Source: Jannaschia rubra (lineage in GTDB: Bacteria; Pseudomonadota; Alphaproteobacteria; Rhodobacterales; Rhodobacteraceae). From it: a DNA stretch of 64,000 bases. The stretch covers positions 1 through 64,000 of the forward strand of contig NZ_CXPG01000013.1 of the NCBI RefSeq assembly GCF_001403735.1. Reading direction: 5' to 3'. The notes beneath the pieces are model-generated. The model saw only the letters and a program-made list of their open reading frames with translations. It searched no databases and had not been told where the DNA came from. Positions 26,401-35,841 of this stretch are shown here, one piece after another (positions within the stretch are counted from its first letter, which is position 1; each line of letters opens with the position of its first letter). The position numbers and the translations under genes are program-made.

Positions 26401-27366
26401 ATGATCATCGTTCCCGAAGCCGTCATCGCCGACCTCATCACGCCCGAAGCCAGCTTCACGGCGGTGGAACGTGTCTTCGCTTCGATGGCGGCGCGGTCGG
26501 CCTACAACTTTCCCGTCATCCGCGAGGCGATCGGCCATGCGGACGCGCTCTACGGGTTCAAGTCGGGCTTCGACCGGGCGGCGCTGAACCTCGGGCTGAA
26601 ATCGGGCGGCTACTGGCCCGGCAATGCAGCGAAGGGGCTGACCAACCACCAGTCCACCGTCTTCCTGTTCGATGCAGACACCGGCAAGTGCCGTGCGGTC
26701 GTGGGCGGGAACCTTCTGACCGCGCTGCGCACCGCCGCCGCCGCCGCCGTGTCGGTGGCCCATCTGGCGCGCCCCGATGCGAAGGTGCTGGGCATCGTCG
26801 GCGCCGGCCATCAGGCGGCGTTCCAGCTGCGGGCCGTCGCGGCGCAGCGCCCGTTCGAGAAGATCGTCGCCTGGAACCGCTCACCCGAAAAGCTCGAGAC
26901 CCTGCGCGGCGTGGCCGACGAACTGGGCCTCGGGTTCGAGAGCGTGTCGATCGAGGATCTGGGCGGTCAGGCCGACGTCATCGTCACCATCACCAGCAGC
27001 CACGACGCCATCCTGCACGGCGCGCAGGTCAAGCCGGGCACGCACGTCGCCTGCATGGGCACCGACACCAAGGGCAAGCGCGAGGTCGACAACGACCTGA
27101 TCGCCGCCGCCACCCTGTTCACCGACGAGGTGGCGCAGTCGACCACCATCGGCGAATGCCAGCACGCCATCGTCGACCTGACGATCCGCCCCGAGGACAT
27201 CACCGAACTGGGCGCGGTCATCAACGGCGATCACAAGGGCCGCACCTCGGCCGAGGAGATCACGCTGTTCGACGGCACCGGCGTGGGCCTTCAGGACCTG
27301 GCCGTCGCCTCGGCCGTGGTCGAGCTGGCCATGTCGCGCGGCGTCGCGACCGAGGTGGATTTCTGA
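26401..27366 (+). CDS. bhcD: Iminosuccinate reductase
   Basis: A 321-residue ornithine cyclodeaminase/mu-crystallin family reductase. BhcD reduces iminosuccinate to L-aspartate with NADH and closes the beta-hydroxyaspartate cycle. The Rossmann motif is VLGIVGAGHQAAFQLRA (about residues 129-145). GFKSGFDRAALNLGLKSGGYWPGN and NLLTALRTAAAAAVS match the family substrate pocket. A GGAGA site lies upstream. The stop overlaps the next ATG by one base (TGATG), so the peroxiredoxin-like gene is part of the operon. Confidence 0.93.
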   Translation: MIIVPEAVIADLITPEASFTAVERVFASMAARSAYNFPVIREAIGHADALYGFKSGFDRAALNLGLKSGGYWPGNAAKGLTNHQSTVFLFDADTGKCRAVVGGNLLTALRTAAAAAVSVAHLARPDAKVLGIVGAGHQAAFQLRAVAAQRPFEKIVAWNRSPEKLETLRGVADELGLGFESVSIEDLGGQADVIVTITSSHDAILHGAQVKPGTHVACMGTDTKGKREVDNDLIAAATLFTDEVAQSTTIGECQHAIVDLTIRPEDITELGAVINGDHKGRTSAEEITLFDGTGVGLQDLAVASAVVELAMSRGVATEVDF

Positions 27367-27794
27367 TGCGCGCAGCCGGTAACTTGGCCGTATCATCAGG
27401 CATCGCGATGCCGCCCGTCGTCCTGACAGCAACCGACGGCTGCCGCGTCGACGTCTCGCGGATCGACGGCCTCAACGTGCTGCTGTTCCTGCCGGATGCG
27501 GCCGACGCCATGGTGGCGATATGGCGCGACGGCTATGTCGCGCGTCGTAAGGCGGGGCTGGACCGGGTCGTGGGCATCGCGGCGTCGCCCGTCGCGGATC
27601 TGCAGGACATGCGCCGGCGTCTCGGTCTGCCGTTTCACCTCCTGTCTGACGAAGCGGGCCTTTTGCGCCACGCATTGGGCATTCCCAAAAGCCCCATGAC
27701 CCTTATCCTGCGGGACGGCCGGATCGCGGGGGGCCATGCCTCCTGCGCCGATGCCCTGCGCCACCTGCCAGAGGAGATATGCAATGTCGCGTGA
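27366..27794 (+). CDS. Peroxiredoxin-like protein lacking the peroxidatic cysteine
   Basis: A 142-residue thioredoxin-fold protein that follows the BCP/peroxiredoxin layout: LNVLLFLP, a helix, VVGIAASPVADLQDMRRRLGLPFHLLSDEAG and TLILRDGRIAGG. At the place of the TPxCT active site it has DAADAM, so the peroxidatic Cys is missing and peroxidase activity is unlikely. Remaining Cys are elsewhere (residue 26 and two near the C-terminus). Its ATG overlaps the bhcD stop by one base, and its end overlaps maeB by 11 nt, so it sits inside the operon. A regulatory or binding role is possible. Start at 27408 is an alternative. Confidence 0.7.
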   Translation: MRAAGNLAVSSGIAMPPVVLTATDGCRVDVSRIDGLNVLLFLPDAADAMVAIWRDGYVARRKAGLDRVVGIAASPVADLQDMRRRLGLPFHLLSDEAGLLRHALGIPKSPMTLILRDGRIAGGHASCADALRHLPEEICNVA

Positions 27795-30063
27795 TGACCC
27801 CAAGAAGATTGCTGAGCGGCAGGCCGCGCTGAACTATCATGAATTTCCGCGTCCCGGTAAGCTGGAGATCCGGGCGACGAAGCCCATGGCCACCGGCCGC
27901 GACCTGAGCCGCGCCTATTCGCCCGGCGTGGCCGATGCCTGTCTCGAGATCGAGAAGAACGCCGCCGACGCCTTCCGCTATACCGCCAAGGGCAACCTGG
28001 TCGCCGTCATCTCGAACGGCACCGCCGTGCTGGGCCTGGGCGACATCGGCGCGCAGGCGTCGAAGCCGGTGATGGAAGGCAAGGCCGTCCTGTTCAAGAA
28101 ATTTGCCGGTATCGATTGCTTCGACATCGAGGTGAACGAAACCGACCCCGAGAAGCTGGCCGACCTCGTCTGCCGGCTGGAACCGACCTTCGGCGCGGTG
28201 AACCTTGAGGACATCAAGGCCCCCGACTGTTTCGTGGTCGAGCGCATCTGCCGCGAGCGGATGGGCATTCCGGTCTTTCACGACGATCAGCACGGCACCG
28301 CCATCGTCGCCGCCGCAGCCGCGACCAATGCCCTGCGAGTGGCCGACAAGCGGTTCGAGGACATCAAGGTCGTGGCACTCGGCGCGGGCGCGGCGGGGAT
28401 CGCCTGCCTCAAGATGCTGATCGTCATGGGCGTGGCGCGCGAGAACATCACCATGCTCGACAGCAAGGGCGTCGTGCATACCAAGCGCAACAACCTGACC
28501 GCGGAAAAGGCGGAGTTCGCTCGCGAGACCGAGATGCGCACCGTCATGGACGCGATGGAGGGGGCGGACCTGTTCCTCGGCGTCTCCGGCCCCGGCCTGC
28601 TTACGCAGGAGATGGTCCGCAAGATGGCTCCGCACCCGATCATCTTCGCGCTGGCCAACCCCACCCCCGAGATCATGCCGGAGGAGGCGCGCGAGGCATC
28701 GCCCGATGCGCTGATCGCCACGGGCCGCAGCGATTACCCCAACCAGGTGAACAACGTCCTGTGCTTTCCGTTTATTTTCCGCGGCGCGCTCGATGCGGGC
28801 GCGACGCAGATCAACGACGAGATGAAGGTCGCCTGCGTCGAGGCGATCGCCGGTCTGGCCCGCGCGCCCGCCAGCGCCGAGCTGGGGGCCGCCTATCAGG
28901 GCGAGCGGCTGGCCTTCGGCCCCGACTACCTGATCCCCAAGCCCTTCGATCCCCGCCTTCTGCCCACCATCGCGGTGGCCGTTGCAAAGGCCGCGATGGA
29001 CAGCGGCGTCGCCACGCGGGAGCTTGACCTCGACGCCTACCGCGCCGGGCTTCAGACGCAGGTCTATCGCTCGGCCCTTATCATGCGGCCCGTGTTCGAG
29101 GCTGCGCGCCAGTCGCAGCGTCGCATCGTCTTCGCGGAAGGCGAGGAGACGCGCATCCTGCGGACCGTGCAGGCCATGTCGGAGGAGTTGACGGGCAGTG
29201 CCGTTCTGGTCGGTCGGCCGGAGGTCATCGAAAGCCGGATCGAGCGCGAGGGCCTGTCGATCAAGGCGGGCCGTGATTTCGAACTGGTCAACCCCGAAAG
29301 CGACGAACGCTACCGTGACTACTGGACGACCTATCACGACATCCTGGCCCGCGACGGGGTGACGCCCGACCTGGCCAAGGCGATCCTGCGGACCAACAAC
29401 ACCGCCATCGCCGCCACGATGGTGCGCCGCGGCGAGGCCGACAGCATGATCTGCGGCACTGTGGGGCAGTACCTCTGGCACTTGAACTACATCACGCAGG
29501 TGCTGGCCGAGGGCGAGTTGCACCCGGTCGGCGCGTTGTCGCTGGTGATCCTGGATCAGGGGCCGCTGTTCGTGACGGACACGCACGTCAATACCGAGCC
29601 GACGGCCGAGCAACTGGCAGATGCGGTCATAGCTGCGGCGCGGCATGTCCGCCGCTTCGGCATCGCGCCCAAGGTGGCGATCTGCTCGGGCAGCCAGTTC
29701 GGCAACCTCGACAGCCGGTCTGGCAGGGTCGCGCGGGGGGCCGTCGCGCTTCTCGACGCGGCCCAGGTCGATTTCGAGTACGAGGGCGAGATGCACAGCG
29801 ACGCGGCGCTGGACCCCGATCTGCGGGAACGCCTGTTCCCCGGCAACCGTCTGACCGGCAAGGCCAACGTGCTGGTCTACACCAGCACCGACGCGGCGGG
29901 CGCGGCCCGCAACCTGCTCAAGTCGGTGAGCAACGGACTCGAGGTCGGGCCGATCCTGATGGGGATGGGCAACCGGGCACATATCGTCACCCCGGGCGTG
30001 ACCGTCCGGGGGCTGCTCAACATCGCCGCGCTCGCCGGAATGCCGGTGTCAAGCTACGGCTGA
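27784..30063 (+). CDS. maeB: NADP-dependent malic enzyme (MaeB type)
   Basis: A 759-residue two-domain malic enzyme that oxidatively decarboxylates malate to pyruvate with NADP. The malic domain (about 1-430) has [27 protein letters not shown] with the metal/substrate acids, and [13 protein letters not shown] for cofactor. The C-terminal half (about 440-759) is the phosphotransacetylase-like domain usual in MaeB and thought to sense acetyl-CoA. GGAG precedes the ATG. Being at the end of the bhc transcript, it could convert cycle-derived C4 acids to pyruvate and supply NADPH. I do not know this link from the literature. Confidence 0.92.
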   Translation: MSRDDPKKIAERQAALNYHEFPRPGKLEIRATKPMATGRDLSRAYSPGVADACLEIEKNAADAFRYTAKGNLVAVISNGTAVLGLGDIGAQASKPVMEGKAVLFKKFAGIDCFDIEVNETDPEKLADLVCRLEPTFGAVNLEDIKAPDCFVVERICRERMGIPVFHDDQHGTAIVAAAAATNALRVADKRFEDIKVVALGAGAAGIACLKMLIVMGVARENITMLDSKGVVHTKRNNLTAEKAEFARETEMRTVMDAMEGADLFLGVSGPGLLTQEMVRKMAPHPIIFALANPTPEIMPEEAREASPDALIATGRSDYPNQVNNVLCFPFIFRGALDAGATQINDEMKVACVEAIAGLARAPASAELGAAYQGERLAFGPDYLIPKPFDPRLLPTIAVAVAKAAMDSGVATRELDLDAYRAGLQTQVYRSALIMRPVFEAARQSQRRIVFAEGEETRILRTVQAMSEELTGSAVLVGRPEVIESRIEREGLSIKAGRDFELVNPESDERYRDYWTTYHDILARDGVTPDLAKAILRTNNTAIAATMVRRGEADSMICGTVGQYLWHLNYITQVLAEGELHPVGALSLVILDQGPLFVTDTHVNTEPTAEQLADAVIAAARHVRRFGIAPKVAICSGSQFGNLDSRSGRVARGAVALLDAAQVDFEYEGEMHSDAALDPDLRERLFPGNRLTGKANVLVYTSTDAAGAARNLLKSVSNGLEVGPILMGMGNRAHIVTPGVTVRGLLNIAALAGMPVSSYG

Positions 30064-30108
30064 CCGTTCACCAAGCATTACAGAACACGTCCTGGGAGGA
30101 GGACCCTG

Positions 30109-31617
30109 ATGACCATGTCCGAGACAACCTTGCCGCCGCACGACCCGGTGAACGAAAGGATATCGGCGCCCAAGCTGTTCACGCTTGGGCTGCAACACGT
30201 GCTGGTGATGTATGCCGGCGCGATCGCCGTGCCCCTGATCGTGGGCCGCGTGCTGGGCCTTCAGCCCGCCGAGGTCGCGTTCCTCATTTCGGCCGACCTG
30301 TTCGTCTGCGGGGTGGTCACGATCATCCAGTCGCTGGGCGCGTCGAAATATTTCGGCGTCAAGCTGCCGGTGATGATGGGCGTCACCTTCGCATCGGTCG
30401 GGCCGATGGTCGCCATCGGTGCCGCCAATCCCGGAACCGAGGGCGCGCGCCTGATCTTCGGCGCGATCATCGGGGCGGGCGTCATCGCCATGCTGATCGC
30501 CCCGCTGGTCAGCCGGATGCTGCGGTTCTTTCCGCCGGTCGTGACCGGCACGATCATCCTCGTCATCGGCGTCACGCTCATGCGGATCGGCATCAACTGG
30601 ATCTTCGGCCTGCCGGTCGGTCCGACCGCGCCCAAGATCGTCGATCCTGCGCATACCGCATGGCTGAACCAGGTTCGGGAAATGCTGAGCACCGGGGCGA
30701 TCCCGCCCGTCCCCCAGGGGCTGACGATCTCGCCCTCGGTCGACAACCCCAATTACGCCACGGTCCAGAGCATGGGCATCGCGTTCCTGGTGCTGTTCAC
30801 GATCATCGGCGTGATGAAGTTCGCGCGGGGCTTCTGGGCGAACATCTCGGTCCTCCTGGGCATCGTGGTCGGGGCCGTCGCCGCGGGTGTCATGGGCATG
30901 ATGAGCTTCGAGCATGTCGCGACTGCCAAGTGGTTCGCCCTCATCACGCCGTTCCACTTCGGACTGCCGATCTTCGATCCCATCATGATCCTGACCATGA
31001 CGATGGTGATGATCGTCGTGATGATCGAAAGCACGGGGATGTTCCTCGCCCTGTCGGACATGTGCGGCACCAAGCTGGAGCGTCCGAAGCTGTCGGCTGG
31101 CCTGCGGACCGACGGTCTGGGCACGCTGATCGGCGGGCTGTTCAACACGTTCCCCTACACCTCGTTCAGCCAGAACGTCGGCCTCGTGGGCGTGACAGGT
31201 ATCCGGTCGCGCTATGTCTGCGTGATGGGCGGGGCGATCATGATCGTGCTGGGCCTCATCCCCAAGATGGGCGCCGTGGTCGAGGCGCTGCCCGTCGCGG
31301 TGCTGGGCGGCGCGGGTCTGGTGATGTTCGGCATGGTCGCGGCAACCGGCGTGCGCATCCTGGGCGGCGTCGACTTCAAGACCAACAAGTTCAACGGTCT
31401 GATCGTCGCCATTTCGCTCGGCGCCGGGATGATCCCGCTGATCGCGCCCGACTTCAAGATGCACCTGCCCCACGCCTGGCACCCCCTGATCGAAAGCGGC
31501 ATCCTGCTCGCCTCGATCTGGGCGGTGGCGCTGAACGCGGTCTTCAACGGCACCACCCGGGGAGACGCCGAGGCCGAGGCCCGCGGCGTGGCCATGGCGT
31601 CCGACGGCGGACACTAA
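30109..31617 (+). CDS. NCS2-family nucleobase permease (xanthine/urate type)
   Basis: A 502-residue membrane transporter of the nucleobase-cation symporter-2 family, with about 14 membrane segments. Signature parts are LGLQHVLVMYAGAIAVPLIVG near the N-terminus, the ESTGMFLALSD block, and NTFPYTSFSQNVGLVGVTGIRSR. The last motif is typical of the xanthine/uric acid carriers rather than uracil carriers. It probably imports a purine for the catabolic genes at 33-38 kb. It follows maeB by 45 nt with its own GGGAGGAGG site and precedes the AmiS/UreI gene. Confidence 0.87.
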   Translation: MTMSETTLPPHDPVNERISAPKLFTLGLQHVLVMYAGAIAVPLIVGRVLGLQPAEVAFLISADLFVCGVVTIIQSLGASKYFGVKLPVMMGVTFASVGPMVAIGAANPGTEGARLIFGAIIGAGVIAMLIAPLVSRMLRFFPPVVTGTIILVIGVTLMRIGINWIFGLPVGPTAPKIVDPAHTAWLNQVREMLSTGAIPPVPQGLTISPSVDNPNYATVQSMGIAFLVLFTIIGVMKFARGFWANISVLLGIVVGAVAAGVMGMMSFEHVATAKWFALITPFHFGLPIFDPIMILTMTMVMIVVMIESTGMFLALSDMCGTKLERPKLSAGLRTDGLGTLIGGLFNTFPYTSFSQNVGLVGVTGIRSRYVCVMGGAIMIVLGLIPKMGAVVEALPVAVLGGAGLVMFGMVAATGVRILGGVDFKTNKFNGLIVAISLGAGMIPLIAPDFKMHLPHAWHPLIESGILLASIWAVALNAVFNGTTRGDAEAEARGVAMASDGGH

Positions 31618-31691
31618 GAACCAGCGCGGTCCAGGTCAGCCCCGGACCGCGCATTCCCTTTCCCGACATTCCGATCAAGAAGGAGACCCCG

Positions 31692-32204
31692 ATGCTTTCG
31701 GGTCTTTTGCTGCTTTATGTGGGCGCCGTGCTGTGCCTGAACGGCCTCTGGATGGCCGATTTCATCCACGAACGGGAAATCGTGCCGATCAACCTGGCGA
31801 CGGGGACCATCGCGCTGGCCGTCGCGGGATACATGGTCTTCGGACCCGACGCCAACGACGAGACGGTCGCGGCGGCGGCGATGACGCTTCTGTTCTCGAT
31901 CACCTATTTCTGGGTCGCCTGGAACCGCATGACGAGTGGCGACGGGCGGGGCCTCGGCTGGTTCAGCCTGTTCGTGGCGATCACCGTCCTGCCCGTGGCC
32001 TGGAGCCGGATCGCGGCGGCCGAGGACGGCTTCGCGCTCTGGCTGGGGCTGAACTGGGTGGCCTGGTCGGCGCTCTGGGCGACCTACTTCGTCGCACTGA
32101 CGCTGCGGCTGGCCATCCGGCGGACTGCGGCGGCGGCCACGCTTGCCGCGGGTGTCCTGACAGGGTGGATACCCGGGGTGATGATCCTGAACAACATGGT
32201 CTGA
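31692..32204 (+). CDS. AmiS/UreI-family urea or amide channel
   Basis: A 170-residue protein with six predicted membrane helices. It starts MLSGLLLLYVGAVLCLNGLW, has AWNRMTSGDGRGLGWFSLFVAI in the middle and ends TGWIPGVMILNN, all matching AmiS/UreI. These form hexameric channels for urea or short amides. Urea is a product of the AllA reaction encoded at 34 kb, so urea export or recapture is a reasonable guess. AAGGAG stands before the ATG, 74 nt after the upstream permease. No urease genes are in the window. Confidence 0.88.
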   Translation: MLSGLLLLYVGAVLCLNGLWMADFIHEREIVPINLATGTIALAVAGYMVFGPDANDETVAAAAMTLLFSITYFWVAWNRMTSGDGRGLGWFSLFVAITVLPVAWSRIAAAEDGFALWLGLNWVAWSALWATYFVALTLRLAIRRTAAAATLAAGVLTGWIPGVMILNNMV

Positions 32205-32233
32205 AGGCTGCACGGGGTGGCGGAACGAAAACA

Positions 32234-32256
32234 GCCCCCGCCGGTCAGGCGGGGGC
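32234..32256 (-). terminator. Bidirectional terminator between convergent transporter genes
   Basis: GCCCCCGCC pairs with GGCGGGGGC around GGTCA. On the minus strand it is followed by TGTTTTC, so it best fits termination of the downstream permease gene; the plus-strand AmiS transcript may use it too. Confidence 0.75.
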
Positions 32257-32281
32257 CGTGGGAATTCGGTGGAACGACCTG

Positions 32282-33736
32282 TCAGGGTCGGGTGGGCGTC
32301 ACCGCTGCCGGATCGACCGCCTTGCCGAAGCTGCCGTGCCCGGACAGGCCGCCCGCGACCTCCTCGGTCGATTCCTCGGCCAGGTCCGCAGGCAGGATCA
32401 GGTTCAGCACGATGGCGATGAACGCCGCGGGCAGCAGGCCCGAGACCATCAGCACCTCGGCCCATTCGGGCAAGTACTGGACAGCACCCGGTTCGAGCTG
32501 AAGGCCGAGGCCCACCGACAGCGCGACGGCGAAGATCACCATGTTGCGCCGGTTCCAGTCGACGTCGGACAGCATCGAGATGCCCGCCGCCACGACCATG
32601 CCGAACATCACGATCACGCCGCCGCCCAGCACCTCGATGGGCACGGTGCGGATCACGCCGCCGACCTTGGGAACAAGGCCGCAGACGATCAGGAAGATCG
32701 CGCCACAGGTGACGACGTGGCGCGACATGACACCCGTCATGGCGATCAGGCCGACGTTCTGGCTGAACGAGGTGTTGGGAAAGCCGCCGAAGATGCCCGC
32801 GATGGCAGTGCCGATGCCGTCGGCATAGGTCGCGCCAGTGATCTCCTTGTCCGTCGCCACACGCCCGGCACCGCCCTTGGTAATCCCCTCGACATCGCCC
32901 ACCGTCTCGATGGCCGAGACGAAGGCCATCAGGCAGAACCCGATGATCGCCGCGGCCGAGAAGGTGAAGCCGTACTTGAAGGGCTGGGGCAGGGCAAAAG
33001 CGGCGGACCGTTCCCACGACGACGTGATGTCATCGACGGAGAGGATGCCCATGAACAGGCTGTAGACATACCCCACCAGGAGGCCGATCAGGACGGCCGA
33101 CACCGCCAGCATGCCGCGCGCGAAGAACTTGAGCCCGAGCGTCACCGCGATCACGACCAGCGCGGCTGACCAGTTGAGCAGGCTGCCGTATTCCGGCGTG
33201 CCGATGGCGGGCACACCCCCGGCAGCGTACTGGATGCCCACGCGCACCAGCGCCAGACCGATCATCGTCACCACGAGGCCCGTGACAAGCGGCGGCAGGG
33301 CGAAGCGGATCTTGCCGATGAACGTGCCGATCAAGGCATGGAACAGTCCGCCCAGGATCACGCCCGCGAACAGGGCCGAGAGCGCGTCGACGCCCTTGCC
33401 CGCGACCAGCGGGATCATGATGGGCAGGAAGGCGAAGGACGTGCCCTGCACGATGGGCAGGCGCGCGCCCACCGGCCCCATCCCGATGGTCTGGAACAGC
33501 GTGGCGATGCCCGCGAACAGCATAGACATCTGGATCAGGTACAGAAGCTCGGGAAAGTCCGGGGAGTTGGACCCGAAGCCGAACCCGGCCGCCCCCGCCA
33601 CGATGATCGCCGGTGTGACGTTCGACACGAACATCGCAAGGACATGCTGGATGCCAAGTGGAACCGCCTTGTAGAGCGGCGGCGTGTAATTCGGATCGCG
33701 GAGCTGTTCCGGCGTTCCGATAGAAGTATCGGCCAT
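32282..33736 (-). CDS. Second NCS2-family nucleobase permease
   Basis: A 484-residue transporter with about 14 membrane helices, from the NCS2 family but only distantly similar to the one at 30 kb. Motifs are GIQHVLAMFVSNVTPAIIVAG, SAIETVGDVEGITKGG and FPNTSFSQNVGLIAMTGVMSRH. The SFSQNVG and Glu-Thr features again suit purine (xanthine, uric acid) or related substrates. The start is the ATG preceded by GAGAGGGAAG, about 55 nt behind allA. Thus it is probably the last gene of a puuE-allA-permease operon. Confidence 0.87.
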   Translation of the reverse strand: MADTSIGTPEQLRDPNYTPPLYKAVPLGIQHVLAMFVSNVTPAIIVAGAAGFGFGSNSPDFPELLYLIQMSMLFAGIATLFQTIGMGPVGARLPIVQGTSFAFLPIMIPLVAGKGVDALSALFAGVILGGLFHALIGTFIGKIRFALPPLVTGLVVTMIGLALVRVGIQYAAGGVPAIGTPEYGSLLNWSAALVVIAVTLGLKFFARGMLAVSAVLIGLLVGYVYSLFMGILSVDDITSSWERSAAFALPQPFKYGFTFSAAAIIGFCLMAFVSAIETVGDVEGITKGGAGRVATDKEITGATYADGIGTAIAGIFGGFPNTSFSQNVGLIAMTGVMSRHVVTCGAIFLIVCGLVPKVGGVIRTVPIEVLGGGVIVMFGMVVAAGISMLSDVDWNRRNMVIFAVALSVGLGLQLEPGAVQYLPEWAEVLMVSGLLPAAFIAIVLNLILPADLAEESTEEVAGGLSGHGSFGKAVDPAAVTPTRP

Positions 33737-33791
33737 GTGTCTTCCCTCTCGTTGGTTGGCAGGGACCGCTCTTTGCGGCGGTTCCCCTTCA

Positions 33792-34280
33792 TCAGCTGGC
33801 TTCGACCCTCCATGCGGTGTCGAACCAGTATTCCTCAAGGTTCTCTCCGCCGCCGATCCGGTCGATCACGGCGAACAGACCCGGCGCATGCAGCGGCGTC
33901 AGGACGCCGTGCCACGTGTTACGGAAGAAATTCACGCCCTGACCGGCGCCGGCCAGGAAGGCGCGGGGCGTTCCGGGGGCGCCGTCGGCGTCAGGCGCCA
34001 CGATCACCAGCCAGTCGTTGCCGTGCATGGGCACGAAGGCCTGGCTGCCGTCTGGATGACGCTCCATCATGTCGAGGACATGGGGCAGGCTGCGGGGCGT
34101 CGCGTCGAAGACGCTGATGCCCGCGTGACCTCGGAAGAAATCCAGCGCGGCCCTGTCGTGGTAGCGATGGCACATGCCTTGGTTGATGACCTTGTCGGGC
34201 GTCCCCGCCACCTCAAGCACGTCGCCGAAGGGTGCGAAGCCTTCGGGCGTCAGCGGCTCCGTACGGATGATCCGGCTCAT
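33792..34280 (-). CDS. allA: Ureidoglycolate lyase
   Basis: A 162-residue AllA that splits (S)-ureidoglycolate into glyoxylate and urea, the step by which purine carbon enters glyoxylate metabolism. It has the family layout: EPLTPEGFAPFGDVLE at the N-terminus, RYHDRAALDFF, then the cupin-fold core SVFDATPRSLPHVLDMMERHPDGSQAFVPM, and WHGVLTPLHAPGLFAVIDR. The ATG overlaps the stop of the fused puuE gene by 4 nt. Its substrate is the product of the aminohydrolase at 21 kb. Confidence 0.93.
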   Translation of the reverse strand: MSRIIRTEPLTPEGFAPFGDVLEVAGTPDKVINQGMCHRYHDRAALDFFRGHAGISVFDATPRSLPHVLDMMERHPDGSQAFVPMHGNDWLVIVAPDADGAPGTPRAFLAGAGQGVNFFRNTWHGVLTPLHAPGLFAVIDRIGGGENLEEYWFDTAWRVEAS

Positions 34281-35686
34281 GGCAGCTGATCCTTCAGGCG
34301 GTGCAGCGCGATGCGTTCGACCTGCCGGCAGGCCTCTGCGAACTCCGTCTCGCGATCGTTGTCGATGCGGGTGTGGAAGGCCTGGAGGATGCTGGCCTTG
34401 TCATGGTCACGCACCGCAATGATGAAGGGAAAGCCGTGCTTTTCGACGTATTCGTCGTTGAGGCGGGTAAAGGTCTGACGCTCCTCGTCGGTCAGCATGT
34501 CGAGCCCGGCCCCCGCCTGTTCGGACGTGCTTTCGGCGGTCAGCCGGCCGGCGTTGGCGAGCTTGCCCGCAAGGTCCGGGTGCGCCGTCAGGACGCCGAG
34601 CCGCTCCTCCTCCGTCCCCGACCGGAACATCCGGGCGAGCGCGTTGTGCAGCCCCTGCGCGGTGTCGTGCGCGGGGCCGAGTTCCAGGTCGAAGGCCCGC
34701 TCGGCGATCCAGGGCGAATGCTCGAAGATGCTGCCGTAGCGGCTGACGAAGGTATCGTGGTCCATCCGGCTGGGGCAATCGCGGCGGACATGCGGATGGA
34801 CCCTGGCCCAATGGTCCGCGATCTGCTCGCGTGTCGCGAACCAGACGCCGTCATGGCCCTGCGCGTGTTCGATGAAGCGGCGCAGCGCCTCGGCCCGGCC
34901 CGGGCGGCCGACCAGACGGCAGTGCAGGCCAATCGACATCATCGCGGGGCGACCATCAGCCCCTTCGGCGTAGAGCGTGTCGAAGGTCGCGCGCAGATAG
35001 TCGTAGAACTGCTCGGGCGAGTTGAAGCCCTGCGGCGTGGCGAAGCGCATATCGTTGCAGTCGAGTGTGTAGGGCACGATCAGCTGGTCGCGGTCGCCGT
35101 ATTCCTGCCAATAGGGCAGGTCGTCGGCATAGGCGTCGGCGACATAGGCGAACTGCCCGGTCTCGGCGGCAAGGCGGATCGTGTTCACCGACGACCGTCC
35201 GCAATACCAGCCGCGCGGCGCGGCGCCCGTGACCTCGGTGTGCAGCCGGATCGCCTCGGCTATGGCGGCCCTCTCCACGTCCTCCGGCATGTCTTTGTGT
35301 TCGATCCATTTGAGGCCGTGCGACGCCATTTCCCATCCGGCGTCCTGCATGGCGGCGACCTGTTCGGGCGACCGGGCCAGCGCAGTTGCCACGCCGTAGA
35401 CGGTGACGGGCAGATCCTTCAGCATCCGGTGCAGGCGCCAGAACCCTGCCCGGGCGCCGTATTCGTAGATCGATTCCATGTTGGCGTGGCGTATGCCGGC
35501 CCAGGGCGCCGCGCCCACGATCTCGGAGAGGAAGGCTTCGGAGGCGGCGTCCCCGTGCAGGACGTTGTTTTCACCGCCTTCCTCGTAGTTCAGGACGATC
35601 TGGACGGCGATCCTGGCACCGCCGGGCCATTGCGGGTCGGGAGGCGTGGCGCCATGGCCGGAAAGGTCGCGTGGGTAGCGGTGCAT
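34277..35686 (-). CDS. puuE: Fused allantoinase (PuuE) and OHCU decarboxylase (UraD)
   Basis: A 469-residue two-domain enzyme. Residues about 1-300 are a polysaccharide-deacetylase-fold, metal-independent allantoinase (MHRYPRDLSGHGATPPDPQWPGGARIA, then NYEEGGEN and WEMASHGLKWIEH), opening allantoin to allantoate. Residues about 315-469 are an OHCU decarboxylase domain (SRYGSIFEHSPWIAERAFDL, RLNDEYVEKHGFPFIIAVR), which makes (S)-allantoin from OHCU. Normal partners are separate proteins of about 310 and 165 residues. The domains thus catalyse consecutive steps. AGGAG precedes the ATG. It overlaps allA and is divergent from uraH, whose product feeds the UraD half. Confidence 0.93.
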   Translation of the reverse strand: MHRYPRDLSGHGATPPDPQWPGGARIAVQIVLNYEEGGENNVLHGDAASEAFLSEIVGAAPWAGIRHANMESIYEYGARAGFWRLHRMLKDLPVTVYGVATALARSPEQVAAMQDAGWEMASHGLKWIEHKDMPEDVERAAIAEAIRLHTEVTGAAPRGWYCGRSSVNTIRLAAETGQFAYVADAYADDLPYWQEYGDRDQLIVPYTLDCNDMRFATPQGFNSPEQFYDYLRATFDTLYAEGADGRPAMMSIGLHCRLVGRPGRAEALRRFIEHAQGHDGVWFATREQIADHWARVHPHVRRDCPSRMDHDTFVSRYGSIFEHSPWIAERAFDLELGPAHDTAQGLHNALARMFRSGTEEERLGVLTAHPDLAGKLANAGRLTAESTSEQAGAGLDMLTDEERQTFTRLNDEYVEKHGFPFIIAVRDHDKASILQAFHTRIDNDRETEFAEACRQVERIALHRLKDQLP

Positions 35687-35841
35687 CTCAATCTCCTGGA
35701 TCGTGGATCAGCATAGTCCGTCCGACGTCCGTCCATTATCAATAAAACCCGAAAGGACCGTCCGCAAATGGTGGGTTTTCCAAAGGGCAGAGCCTGACGC
35801 ATCCTTGTCGGGACCACGGCAATCGCGAAAGAGGCAACCAC

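Noticed and set aside
24636-26459. A 607-codon minus-strand open frame opposite bhcB and bhcC
   Set aside because: The plus-strand enzymes have catalytic motifs; the antisense product has none.
27366-27794. Active thiol peroxidase in the bhc operon
   Set aside because: The peroxidatic Cys position is DAADAM, so peroxidase chemistry of the known type is not supported.
27703-29982. A 759-codon minus-strand open frame opposite maeB
   Set aside because: It mirrors the malic enzyme gene codon for codon; the composition is shadow-like and no ribosome-binding site or motif is seen.
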